A stretch of 64,000 nt of DNA from Morchella semilibera (Eukaryota > Ascomycota > Pezizomycetes > Pezizales > Morchellaceae): contig WBVU01000003.1 of NCBI GenBank assembly GCA_009192285.1, forward strand, positions 2,573,973-2,637,972, read 5' to 3'. The notes below the pieces were generated by a model. The model searched no databases. It worked only from the letters and a program-made list of their open reading frames with translations, and was not told the DNA's origin. A program made the position numbers and the translations under genes. Within the stretch, counting starts at the first letter, position 1. Each line of letters opens with the position of its first letter. Positions 35,769 to 45,910 of this stretch are shown piece after piece.

Positions 35769-37595
35769 TCACGCCTCAATCTCAATCTCCCTATACCCCT
35801 CTCCCACAAGCTCCAAACACTCCACAACCCTCTGCATGCCCCAAAGACACTTCTCCTCCTCGAGCCGGCCAGCAACAACCTGCACGCCCAGCGGCAGCCC
35901 CGCCATGGCCGCCGCGTCATAGTCCACGAACGCGTTGCGCGCAATCTGGTTATCGAGGCCCTTTGCGAAGCCCCTCGGGAGCACGTCCGCGGCCGCATCA
36001 ACCTTGGTCACCGGCAGCACTCCGCACGCGTAGTCGAGCTGTTATTCCCCCCGTTAGTACTTTGTGGTGCTTCTACTTTGTTATGGGGGGGGAGGATGGG
36101 GGGCCAACAAGGTTCCACAGAAACGTGTATCCGCAGCTTGCAAAGCCGCGCTTCATGCCGCCGTGGGGGACGGCCGGCAGCGCGTTCGGAACAGTGATGA
36201 TGAAGTCGAGCTCGAGGGCGCGCCAGTAGTCGAACCACTGGCGCCTGACGGCCTCGCGCTGGACGACAAGCGTCCACTGGTCCTGTGCGGAGCGCGCGCT
36301 CCAGCCGCTCAGCACGTCGGCCCACTTGGCGTCGCGGCGCAGGTAGCGCACGTAGGCGCAGTAGAGCGTCTTGAGGAGGCGCGGGAGGAGGAAGTAGAGG
36401 CGCATCTGCGCCACGCCCGGGTCGTTGGCTTCGAGGATGCTGCGGAAGTGCGAGGCGTAGGTGCCGCCGCCGTCGGCGTTGAGGGCGTGCGCGGCGATGC
36501 GCAGCGAGGCTACGTTGTCGGGGACGGCCGTGGGGTCCAGGTCGATGAGCTCCTCGCCCTGCGACTTGAGTGCGCCGACGGCGATGTCGAGCGCGCGGGC
36601 GCAGGCGGGGGATGGGGGGACGACGGTGTCGCTGCGTAGAACGCCCCAGCGCATGGGCCGCTGGCGCGGGGGGAGGGGCCGCCATGGGAGTGGGTGCACG
36701 CTGTGGTCGTAGCGCCAGGGCTCCATGCCTACCACGGCGCCGAGGAAGTAGGATAGGTCGCCCATTGTCCGCGCCATGGGGGAGTAGACGGCTGGGACGC
36801 CCTCCTGGCCCGCCATGGCCGTCATGCACCCGCTGCGGGGGAAGCGGCCCGTCGAGCAGCGCAGCGCGTAGATCCCGCAGTAGTGCGCGGGGACACGCAC
36901 GCTGCCGGCAACATCTGTGCCCACGCCGATGCGGCTGCCGCCGAGGGCCAGGAGCGCGGCCTCGCCACCCGTGCTGCCCCCCGGGGAGTATGCGCTGTTG
37001 TGTGGGTTTGTGGAGCGGCCAAAGACGGGGTTGGAGCTCTCGAACGAGAGCAGCGTGATGGGCACGTTGGTCTTGACGAATGGGACGGCCCCGGCGTCGC
37101 GCAGCAGCCGTACCAGTGGGGCGTCCTCCTTTGCTGGGTGCTTGGTGTATCTGCTGTAGCCGATGCAGCTGTCGTAGCCCACCACGTTCACGGTGTCCTT
37201 GAGGCTCACGGGGATCCCGGCGAGGGGCCCGTCGAGGTTCACTCCCGGGGGGGAGTCGGCGGAGGGGGAGAGCCATTGCTCGGCCAGCGGGAGGAGAACT
37301 TCCGTTATGCAGTTGGTCTGCGCGTGGGCGTGTAGGGCGCGCTTGCCGTAGGCGTGCAGGATGTCGAGGGGCTTCCACTCGCCCTTGCGCACGAGGGAGG
37401 AGGTGATGGAGACGGGGGTGGTCAGGATCATGATGTCGGGGGGCGTGAGGGGCTCGTGGTAGACTTGGGGGAGGGAGGCGATGGCTGAGGCACGGGAGGC
37501 CTGCTTTTCTTTGCTGGAGGGAGGTGTTAGCTGTGTAGAATATAGTTATAGAGGAGGAGGTACCAGTCTCGGCGGTGGATGAGATAGCTGATCAT
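35769..37595 (-). CDS. amidase-signature family hydrolase
   Basis: Three exons on the minus strand (37595-37564, 37513-36109, 36038-35769) give 568 aa, typical for fungal amidases; introns are 50 and 70 bp. Amidase-signature enzymes hydrolyse carboxamides with a Ser-cisSer-Lys triad. All three residues are present at the family spacing: Lys116 in PVSLKDT, Ser191 in SPGGSTGGE and Ser215 in TDVAGSVRVP. The second splice joins FLWNLLDYACGVLPVT, a block conserved in the family. The fully open ORF starts at Met39, but the extra 5' exon supplies the usual N-terminal helix with KEKQASRASAIASLP. It may be cytosolic; substrate unknown. It is divergent from the PLP enzyme gene across about 510 bp. Confidence 0.9.
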
Positions 37596-38106
37596 TGTAC
37601 TGGGGATTCACTCAATTGTGGATAGATGATGATGGTGGTGAATAGATGATGATGATGAAGATGAAGAGGAGAGCAGAGAAGACGGAGAGAAGAGAAGAAG
37701 AGAACAAGTGACAATTCGTGTTATCGCCGGCAGCGAACCAATCGACGAGGGTCTGTGCGTTGTTGTTGCGGGGAAATCGTGCCATCGGAGCCAATGATCG
37801 GTGCGGCGGCATTTTATTTATTTATCACAACTATTTACAGATATTATATTCCGCTCTCTGATCTTCCGCTCTCTGATCTTCCACTCTCCGATATTCTCCT
37901 CTCTCTCTCTACTCTATTTCTATATCCCAAATAGACACTCCGCTCACTGCCGGTGACGTGATAGCCCCTGTCTGCTTCCTAATGCCGAGTATATTAATTG
38001 ATTAATTGCCACGGGGTCTCTGGTCTACTTATAAAACCCTCCCCCTCCCCCTCCCCTCCACTTCTATACTCCCAATCTCTACATCTACACTCAATCTCTC
38101 TATACA
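37596..38106. promoter_or_regulatory. divergent promoter region of amidase and PLP enzyme
   Basis: A 511-bp region shared by two genes facing away from each other. It has a GAT/ATG-rich repeat (37617-37665), a threefold TC-TCT-CTGAT-type repeat near 37850-37895 and, on the right side, a TATA box TATAAAA at 38030-38036, 71 bp before the PLP enzyme start. Confidence 0.6.
38030..38036 (+). promoter_or_regulatory. TATA box of the PLP enzyme gene
   Basis: TATAAAA, 71 bp upstream of the start codon at 38107, followed by a CT-rich leader. Confidence 0.55.
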
Positions 38107-39370
38107 ATGGCACAGGAACGCCCCCCCTCCGTCGCCACCCTCGCAATCCACGCCGACGACACCCACACCGCCCGCACCGTGACCGACGTCGCCCCCCCCG
38201 TCCACGTCTCCACCACATTCCACTACCCCCGCGACCCCTCCGCCCTGACCCCCTTCTCCGACCTCGTCGCCGCCCAAGCCGCCGACACCTCCGGAAATGT
38301 ACGTCCCCCACTTACCTCCCCGAACCACCACCACCACCACTAACAACCTAACCAAACAGCCCGAACCCCTCCCCTACATCTACTCGCGCCTGTCCGCCCC
38401 CTCCAGCACCCGCCTCGAGCAGATCCTCAGCACGCTCCTGCACGGCCCGAGCACAACCTACTCGAGCGGCCTCGCCGCCTTCCACGCCGTGCTAATACGC
38501 ACCAACCCGCGCCGCATCTCCCTCGGCAACTGCTACCACGGCTGCCACAACGTCGTCAAGATCTTCACCCGCCTAACAGGCCTACAGACCCTCCCCCTCG
38601 ACTGCCCCGCCGAGGACCTACACCCCGGCGACCTGATCCACCTCGAGACCCCCCTCAACCCGGACGGCACGGCCAGCAGCATCCGCGCATACGCCGAGAA
38701 AGCGCACTCGCGCGGCGCCCTCCTCTGCGTCGACAGCACGTTCGCGCCGCCCCCGCTGCAGGACCCCTTCGCCCTCGGCGCAGACTTCGTCGTCCACTCG
38801 GCCACAAAGTACATTGGCGGGCACTCGGACCTGCTCGGCGGCGTGGTGGCCGCGCGCGACGACCACCAGGCCGCCAGCCTCCGCTGGGAGAGAATGTATG
38901 TTGGCTCCGTGATGGGCGGGCTGGAGGGGTGGCTCGGGCTGCGCAGCATCCGCACGCTTGAGCTGCGCGTGCTGCGGCAGTCGGACAGCGCCACGAGGCT
39001 TGCCCGCTGGCTGGCGGGGCTGCGGGCCCGCGACCCGCAGATTGCGGCCGTTGTTGCGAGGGTCTCCCATGCGAGTCTGCAGGAGGGGGAGGGGGCGTGG
39101 CTGCAGGAGCAGATGCCGAGTGGCTTTGGGCCGGTGTTTGGCCTCCATACTGTGCGTGGGGAGCAGGCGCGCGTGCTGCCAAGTAGGCTGCGCTGGTTCC
39201 ACCACGCCACGAGTCTGGGGGGCGTGGAGAGCTCGGTGGAGTGGAGGGCTATGACGGATGAGTTTGTGGCGAGGACGGTGGTGAGGGTGAGTATTGGGTT
39301 GGAGGCGTGGGAGGACCTTAGGGATGACTTGGAGAGGGGCCTCAGGGAGGTGGCGGGGATGGAGATTTGA
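38107..39370 (+). CDS. Cys/Met-metabolism PLP-dependent enzyme (cystathionine lyase/synthase family)
   Basis: Two exons (38107-38298, 38360-39370) give 400 aa, the normal size for this fold-type I family, which makes or breaks C-S bonds in cystathionine, methionine or related thiols. The N-terminus has the family opening VATLAIHADD and PPVHVSTTF. YSSGLAAFHAVL forms the phosphate-binding region. LETPLNP and VDSTF (Asp189 near the PLP ring) lead to the Schiff-base Lys214 in HSATKYIGGHSDLLGG. The C-terminal block SLGGVESSVEW is the substrate-carboxylate motif. Which reaction (beta-lyase, gamma-lyase or synthase) cannot be decided by eye. Cytosolic, no targeting signal clear. It is divergent from the amidase and has very C-rich third codon positions. 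Confidence 0.9.
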
Positions 39371-40500
39371 TGTAGGTTTAGAGCAATAGAGCTAGAGTAT
39401 ATAGTTCGTGTCTGTTTCTGTTGTCTGTAGGTTGATTCTATAGAGTGGCCATCGAGGCCATAATCAAGCTTCCTATTCAATCATTGTCCATACAAGGGGT
39501 GGTACTCCTAACCGTAAGATTAATCATTGACATGCACGGGGACTCGATGGTGTCGAGTCTATATACCTACTGCCAGCTATAGGTATATAACGGGGTATAA
39601 CTATTCCCCAGCCCTGTGATCATTGGCATTGACATTGCATTAATCGGGACCTGCTCGGCCGGGAGCTCTAAACACTCTCCAACAGCCCCGGTATATAAGT
39701 ACACCGACATGTAAGGGATCAATTGCCAAATCCTGTGGGTAAAATCATTCACGTTTTGTGTGCAGTTGATAACTTCAAAACCCTAACCCTGTGGGAAACA
39801 TCATCTACACACTACATTAGGAGCTCTGAGCCTGTGCTATGCGTATATACCGCCAGTTTTGGTGCGGGTTGGCGTACATACTGTATATTTAGGAAATCAC
39901 CTGTTGATGCATCTACACTGACATTGCATCGTCTACCGATTTCGTTTGTATGGAAAAGGTTGTTCGCGGCTGCAATGATCGGTGCTGCAGGAAACCGCGG
40001 GACGATAAAGACACCAAGTTACTTTCTATGCCTTGCATCACCACTCACCACACACCTACAGTTAACATTGACAAACCCCCCATCGACACAAGCAATTACC
40101 TCCAATCTCTCGATACTTCAGCTAGACATGCCTTGGCACTCTTATCCACAGGTACCCACTCTCCCCCTCTACTAATCCCCAAACTAACACACCACACGCA
40201 GATCGATCGCCCCCCAAAACCACACTATACCGAATGCAAGATCTCCCGCTGCTGCGTCACTGTCTCTCAGTAATCGACGCCGGAACCCGATTGGCCGGCC
40301 CGCCCGCCCTTGCATGCATCGGAATAGAGGCTTCATTCACTCGTCAACCGTTCTACGTATACGTATACTCTGATAGAGGTGTACAAGTGTCCAAGTCACC
40401 CAGTCTAGAGGGCAGGACCTCGATATATACATACACAGCTCGCCCAGAGGATAGATTCCCATAGAGTACACACAGCACGGATATCAATATACACAGAACC
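39371..40500. other. intergenic region
   Basis: No accepted gene. A 150-aa ORF (39723-40175) was examined and shows no motif. A telomere-like AAACCCTAACCCTGT lies at 39778-39792. The region upstream of 40501 is TATA-rich (near 40423-40433). Confidence 0.5.
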
Positions 40501-42128
40501 ATGGGCTCCCACTTTACGCCCGCAAGGTAAGGCTAGCTAGTGGTTACGATATACACAGAAGGCCGTTTACTGACGAGTTCCCGCAGGAGGCTACCGCGAA
40601 AGAGCATCCGGGCCCTTCTCTACTTCCTCCTCACCCTCATAGCGCTCCTGTTCCTCCTGAGCCCCCGCCGGGTGTCTACACCTTTCTACAGCCAGCAGCA
40701 GCAGCACCAGGAAGAGAGCATAATCGGTATCCCCCACATCTCTAACCCCCCCATGTGTGAAATCGGGACTTACATCTCTCTCCAGACAGCAACAAAGTCT
40801 CCTCCCTCGTCCAGACACACCAGAAAGCGGCCCTCTCCCCTACGACCTTCAACCCCCTCTCCGAGACGACCCCGCTCACGCCAGGCCCCTGGCACGCCCG
40901 CTTCCCCTCCCTCGTGGCCGTCAACCAGCCCTTCCGGCTCCGCATCGACTGCACGCACGCCGACGCGGCCCTCTGCCCACGCAGCTACAACATCCACCTC
41001 TACGGGCCGACAGCCGCGGCAGTCCCCATCACAGCGCTAACGGCGGTGACCGCGCGCACCGTCGAAGCGGCAATGCTCCTCCACGAGCAAGGCGACTACC
41101 AAGTCTACGCGTGGCCCACCACCGCAAACTGCACCACGGACGCCGTGGCGGGGACGCCCCACGTCCTGACAGCGCAGCCAGGCCCGTTCCCGCTCGGCCG
41201 CGAGAAGCGCGACGTCCACCGCGCCTGCAGCTCCCACGACGAGGTCCTGGACGGCCGCTGGATCAGCGCCGGCTTGGTCAAGACCGACATGCGCGCCGCG
41301 TACGGGTATGCCCGCGACGCGAGGTTCGTGTACTCGCCGTACGGGTGCAAGATCCCGCGCAGGGCCTTTGCGGACGTGGTCGACGCCCTCCCGGCGCTGC
41401 GGCAGGTGCTCTTTATCGGCGGGTCCGTGGCGCGCGGGTATCTGTGTGCGCGGGGGGGCCTCCTTGCCGGCTCGGACATCTGTGAGATGCAGCACCACGG
41501 AAACTCGGCGGCAACAGCGTCCCGGGTGCACATTGGCCGCCGCCACGGCCGGCCGGCCACCGTCACGTTCGTGTATCTTGGTGGTGGTGGAGGGGGGTTC
41601 CACGATGCGGTGCGCCACCTGGACAAGCTGCAGCGGCCGCAAGTCGTCGTCTTCGACGTCGGGAACCTGTCCCCCCTCGACGGGGAGTTTACGGCCGCCC
41701 ACGGGGACGCGCTGGACTACTTCCACGGCCGCTGGCGGGGCGTGCATGTACTCTTCCGGTCGGGGGCGAGCGTCGTGCAGCCGCTCCTCGAGGAGGGGGG
41801 GCCCACGCGCGAGGGCGCATGGCGCAGGAGGGGGCTGACGCTCGGCGCAATTGCCGGGTGGGTCGAGGCGAGGGAGAGGGAGAAGGCGGGCCTCTTGGAT
41901 GACCTGGAGATGGAGGAGGGCGGGGCGGCGGATACGAGGGTTTCGTTCGTCGATGCGTATTCGCTCACGGACTTGAGGCCTGAGACGAGCGTGGATGGCG
42001 TGCTCTGGTCGGCGGCGCTGTCTGGGCGGAGGCAGAGGCAGAGGCCGGCGGTGGGCGAGGCGGACGAGATGTTGATGGATTGGGTGTGGGATGAGGTTGT
42101 GACGGGGAGGGCTATGGCTGCGGTGTAG
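40501..42128 (+). CDS. type II membrane protein with SGNH/PC-esterase-like domain
   Basis: Three exons (40501-40526, 40587-40726, 40786-42128) give 502 aa. A short basic N-tail and one hydrophobic segment (about residues 16-33, ALLYFLLTLIALLFLL) predict a type II protein with a lumenal or extracellular body. A Gln-rich stem follows, then a filamin/Ig-like region (about 100-180, with RIDC and DYQVYAWP), then an SGNH-like domain with FIGGSVARG (Ser269). The C-terminal block FVDAYSLTDLRPETSVDG resembles the region carrying the catalytic Asp-His in PC-esterases. Two key positions differ: the usual GDS is GGS and the usual DGxH is DGVLW. It could be a cell-wall or glycan O-acetyl-type enzyme or an inactive relative. 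Family call is by motif only. Confidence 0.68.
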
Positions 42129-42491
42129 GGGGGGGCTTTGTTTATAGATTTTTATATAGAATTGAAATGTGTATCTCTCTGTCTGAAGGATCAATGATAA
42201 CTCGAGCATATAATTCTGGCCGGGACTCGAGTGATGGTTCATGACCAGCAACGACGACATAACAACCTTTTGATCAACGACGATCACGAACAGCACTGAA
42301 TAAACTTCCTCTACTTTTGTATTTCTTCAGAGAGATTAATGCAGGATTTACTTATTCTCGCCAGCACGTGACACCCCCACTCGTCACGCACGCACGTCAC
42401 TCCATGATATCAGTCACTCTCGAGATATCACATCACAACTCCACACCTCCACAACCACAAACAACCAAATCATCATCACCACCACTCTACA
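42129..42491. other. intergenic region
   Basis: About 360 bp. The left part is the 3' flank of the SGNH-like gene; the right part is a CA-rich leader-like stretch before the Rab escort protein gene. No gene seen. Confidence 0.6.
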
Positions 42492-44363
42492 ATGTCACAG
42501 ACCGACCACCCCCCCCTCCCCTCCACAGACTGGGACGTCCTCATCTCCGGCAGCGGCCCAACGCACTCCCTCCTCGCCGTGTACCCCCCCCTCCCCCCCT
42601 CCCCCACAGCAAGCTAACACACACACAACAGGGCACTAAGCCGCGCCGGCAAGAGCGTCCTCCAGCTGGACAAGAACAGCTACTACGGCAGCGCCAGCAC
42701 AGCCTTCTACACGCCCCCGGAGCTGTCCGCGTGGGCCGCGCGCGTCAACGCCGGGCTCGAGGCCGGCTTCGCCAACGCCGTGCTCACCACCGACGGCGCC
42801 CTGGGCCGCGGATACACGCTGTCGCTCGCGCCGGACCTGGTCTACTGGGGCGGGGAGCTGCTGCGGGTGCTGCGCGGGGCGGACATGGCGGACGGGGTGT
42901 CGTGGCAGGCGGTGGGCGGGTGGTGGGTGTTCCTGACGGACGGGGAGATGGCCGTTCCGGCGCCTGCGGGCGGCGGCGTGCTGGTGGGCGCGGGGGTTAA
43001 GGCTGCGAAGGCGGTGGCGGGGGGAAAGAGGAGGTGGAATAAGGGGAGGAAGGGGGGGGGGCAGAGGCAGAGGCAGAGGCAGAGCCGGTGGCGGGGGCGG
43101 AGGAGGGAAAGACTACGCTGCGGAGGATGGGCTGCTTCAGGGAGGTCGCCTGTACGTTTGAGGACGTGGCGTGGAGTAAAGACCTCACGGACCGGGACCG
43201 CGGCCACCTCGGCGAGTTTCTCCGCTTCGTCATGAAACACGACTCGCGCGCCCCCTCGGACCGGAAACATCTCGACCTCTTCACCGGTATGCTCTCTTCA
43301 ATATGAAACTACAATACAATAGCTAACTCCACCCACAGCAAACAGCGAAACCCCCCTCCAGGCCTTCCTAACAACAACCTTCCCGCTGCCCCCCTCCGCA
43401 ATCGCCTCCCTCTCATCACTCACCTTGCTAGCCACGAGCCCGGCGTCCACGCCCCTCTCCCGCGCCCTCCCAGCCCTCGCCCGCCACTTCCGCTCCCTCG
43501 GAAACATCCCCGACGCCCGCTCCGCCGCAGCACTCACAATCGCCTACGGCGGCACCTCGGAGCTGTGCCAGGTGCTCTCCCGCGCCGGCGCCGTCGCAGG
43601 CGCCGTCAACGTCCTCGCCCGCGCCATCACGGCCCTCGGCCCCGCGGCCCAGAGGAGGCTCACGGTGGCGCTGGATAACGGCGAGGAGGTCACGGCCGAC
43701 TGGGTCATTGGTGCGCCGGAGGACCTTCCTGCCAACGCCACCACCACCACAGCAGCAGAAGGGCAGACGCTGTCGAAGGCGGTGTATGTGCTCCCCTGTG
43801 AGCTGCCGGCCCTGTTTGGAAAGAAGTACGCCGACGAGGCCGTCACGCCTGCTGTCGCGGTGCTGATGGTGCCCACTGCCCCCGGCACCGCCCCCGGCAC
43901 CGGCACCGGCGAGAAGGTGCCCGTGTACATCACCGCGCGGTCCTCCGTGACGGGCGAATGCCCACGCGGACACAGTACGTCCTCTCCTCCCTCTCCTACA
44001 AAACCCAACCACTAACACCACAGCACAGCGCTCCTCCACGCAACCACCACCCTCCCACACGCATCCATCGACGCCGCCGTGCGCCTGCTCCTCGCCGAGT
44101 CCGCGCAGCCGCAGACAACACAGCCGCTCCTATCGCTCCTGTACACCACCACCGCCACCACCGCCGCCGCCACGGAGCCGGGGGTGGTGTGTCTGGGCCC
44201 CGTGGACGCGGGCGTTGCGTTCGACGATGGCGTGGTGCGGGAGGCGCGGGCGCGGTTTGTGGCTGTTGTTGGCGGCGCGGAGGGGGAGGAGGGGCTGGAG
44301 GAGAGGTTCATGAAGCTGCCTGATGAGGCGAGGAGGCTGCTGGAGGAGATGGAGGATGCGTAG
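42492..44363 (+). CDS. MRS6: Rab escort protein / Rab-GDI superfamily (Mrs6-like)
   Basis: Five-exon model (42492-42580, 42632-42995, 43049-43286, 43339-43974, 44029-44363) gives 553 aa. REP presents newly made Rab GTPases to geranylgeranyltransferase II. The FAD-fold-like opening DWDVLISGSGPTHSLLAVALSRAGKSVLQLDKN, here split as DWDVLISGSGPTHSL and SRAGKSVLQLDKN, is diagnostic. GRGYTLSLAPDLVYWG and TFEDVAWSKDLTDRDRGHLGEFLRFV-like blocks (seen as WSKDLTDRDRG) match the REP core, and YGGTSELCQVLSRAGAV is the C-terminal half of the GDI fold. Between residues about 150 and 180 is a Glu/Ala and Gly repeat. The reading frame changes here at a run of ten G; a 53-bp GT-AG intron (42996-43048) restores it, but a one-base assembly or mutation indel is the alternative. 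Confidence 0.82.
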
Positions 44364-44658
44364 TGGTGGGGGGGGGGGGGGGTGTATGTATGTAGATAAT
44401 GAGACAACGCCTCTCTTTTTTTTTTGTTGTTTTACCTTTTCTGATTGTAGGTAGATTGGGATCCACAGCAAAGCTTTCTAAAGGGACCGAAATCTGGCTT
44501 ATCGTGGGTGTGATTACCCTCATACATAGCGGGCACCAAGCAGACCAAAGAGTGGTACTCTCGTAGAGAGATTGCCCTCCTTATTGCTATATGGCTTGAC
44601 CTGTCTTCAGTGGTAGTTAGTAATCACAGGTCATCACTCGACATTGAATGACCGTGAT
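44364..44658. other. spacer between REP gene and copia element
   Basis: The 3' flank of the REP gene with a G run near 44368-44381 and a T run. The retrotransposon target duplication GTGAT occupies 44654-44658. Confidence 0.7.
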
Positions 44659-44859
44659 TGTTTGAAATATTGACTCTGGCAGCGAATATAATTCTTGTCC
44701 TGTCTACTTGTAATACAGGAGGGAATTTAATAGCCCTTTTATAATAATAATAGCCTTGGCAAACAGCAGTAATGACATAATATAAGAGTGGTCTAGACCT
44801 TGCCACAATTATTACATAGGAGGATATATTTTCCCCGGCTCGCAATGATAATCTCAACA
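44659..44859 (-). repeat. 3' LTR of the copia element
   Basis: 201 bp, starting TGTTTGAAAT and ending ATCTCAACA on the plus strand. It is the 3' LTR in element orientation and is identical to the copy at 50018-50218 as far as I can compare. Confidence 0.97.
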
Positions 44860-44868
44860 CTCCCACTC
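44860..44868 (-). other. polypurine tract of the copia element
   Basis: On the minus strand GAGTGGGAG lies directly before the 3' LTR, the position where plus-strand DNA synthesis is primed. Confidence 0.7.
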
Positions 44869-45091
44869 GAGCCCAGGAAACAAATATCCTAACAGACAAA
44901 ATCATAGTAAACTCAAGGTACAAAACTCATGGCAGCCTCCTTAAAACCCATAAAAACCCTTGATCAAGGGAAAAAATATTAAGGAAAAAGAGTACTCCAT
45001 ATACATGAAAAATAAAGACTCCCACTAGCTCAATATATTCTCGTTCGCTTCGTGCGCTTCGGTCGTTCGATTCGTTTAACCATATTAGGTA

Positions 45092-45910
45092 TCAGTCGCT
45101 TCGTTCGTTGCGTTCGTTCTGCATGAACAGGCCCAATCCAGAAACATGTTTCCAGTGAGTGTATTTAGGCAGTGGTTTGGTCATAATATCGGCAATCATT
45201 TCAGCTGTTGGTATATACTGTAGCTTTATAGTCCCTTCTTGGTGTGCTTGTCTGACAAAGTGGTAGCGTATATCGATATGCTTCGTTCGTTCGTGAAATT
45301 TCGGATTCTCAACAAGTGCTATAGCTCCTTGATTATCACCATATAGCAATTGAGGAGTCTGTAGCCATGCTCCTGTTGCTTGTATTTCTTGAAGGAGTCG
45401 TGACAACCATATAGCTTCCTTAGCAGCCTCAGAATACCCAACATATTCTGCTTCGGTCGTAGATAATGCTACTACAGATGATTTCCGAGATTTCCACGAA
45501 ATGGCTGCACCACAGAAAGTAAATACATAACCATATGTAGACTTTCTATCTTCTTTATCACCAGCCCAATCTGAATCTGAATATCCAGTTGCTAATATCG
45601 CTCGATCGTTAACGTTAAGAGTAGTATCGTTCGTTTCTCGATCGTTAGATAAGGTTGATGGAGTATCGAACGTATCGTGGTCGAACGAGGTAGAGTCAGA
45701 AATAACGGTGCGAGCGGTAACGGATCGATCGTTCGTTTTAGTACCATATATTAAAGCTAAGTACTTGGTGTTTTGTAGATATCTCAAGACTCTTTTGGCA
45801 GCTGAACATGCTTCTGATGTAGGATTGCAGTTGAATTGGCTTAAAGTAGAGACAGTATATGCCAAATCAGGTCTTGTAGCTATCATCAACCACATTAAAG
45901 ATCCTATCAA
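45092..45910 (-). pseudogene. copia pol C-terminal part (end of RT and RNase H), frameshifted
   Basis: The ORF of 272 aa carries the end of reverse transcriptase (IGSLMWLMIATRPDLAYTVS) and the RNase H domain with DSDWAGDKEDRKST, SRKSSVVALSTTEAEYVG and HIDIRYHFVR. It overlaps the long gag-pol ORF by 44 bp in another frame: the polyprotein frame reads DRVQKG while the frame continuing into RNase H reads EFKKDYQ at the same place. This is a +1 shift of one base near the AAAAAGG run (about 45922-45930). It is probably an indel; a programmed shift in this position would be unusual for copia elements. Confidence 0.85.

Noticed and set aside
36008-37378. 456-aa Arg/Pro-rich minus-strand ORF overlapping the amidase
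   Set aside because: Out-of-frame reading of a GC-rich exon; the amidase frame holds the full catalytic triad.
39723-40175. 150-aa plus-strand ORF before the SGNH-like gene
   Set aside because: No motif; composition matches flanking non-coding DNA.
41037-42296. 419-aa minus-strand ORF opposite the SGNH-like gene
   Set aside because: Arg/Pro-rich, no motif, and explained by GC-rich third positions of the plus-strand gene.
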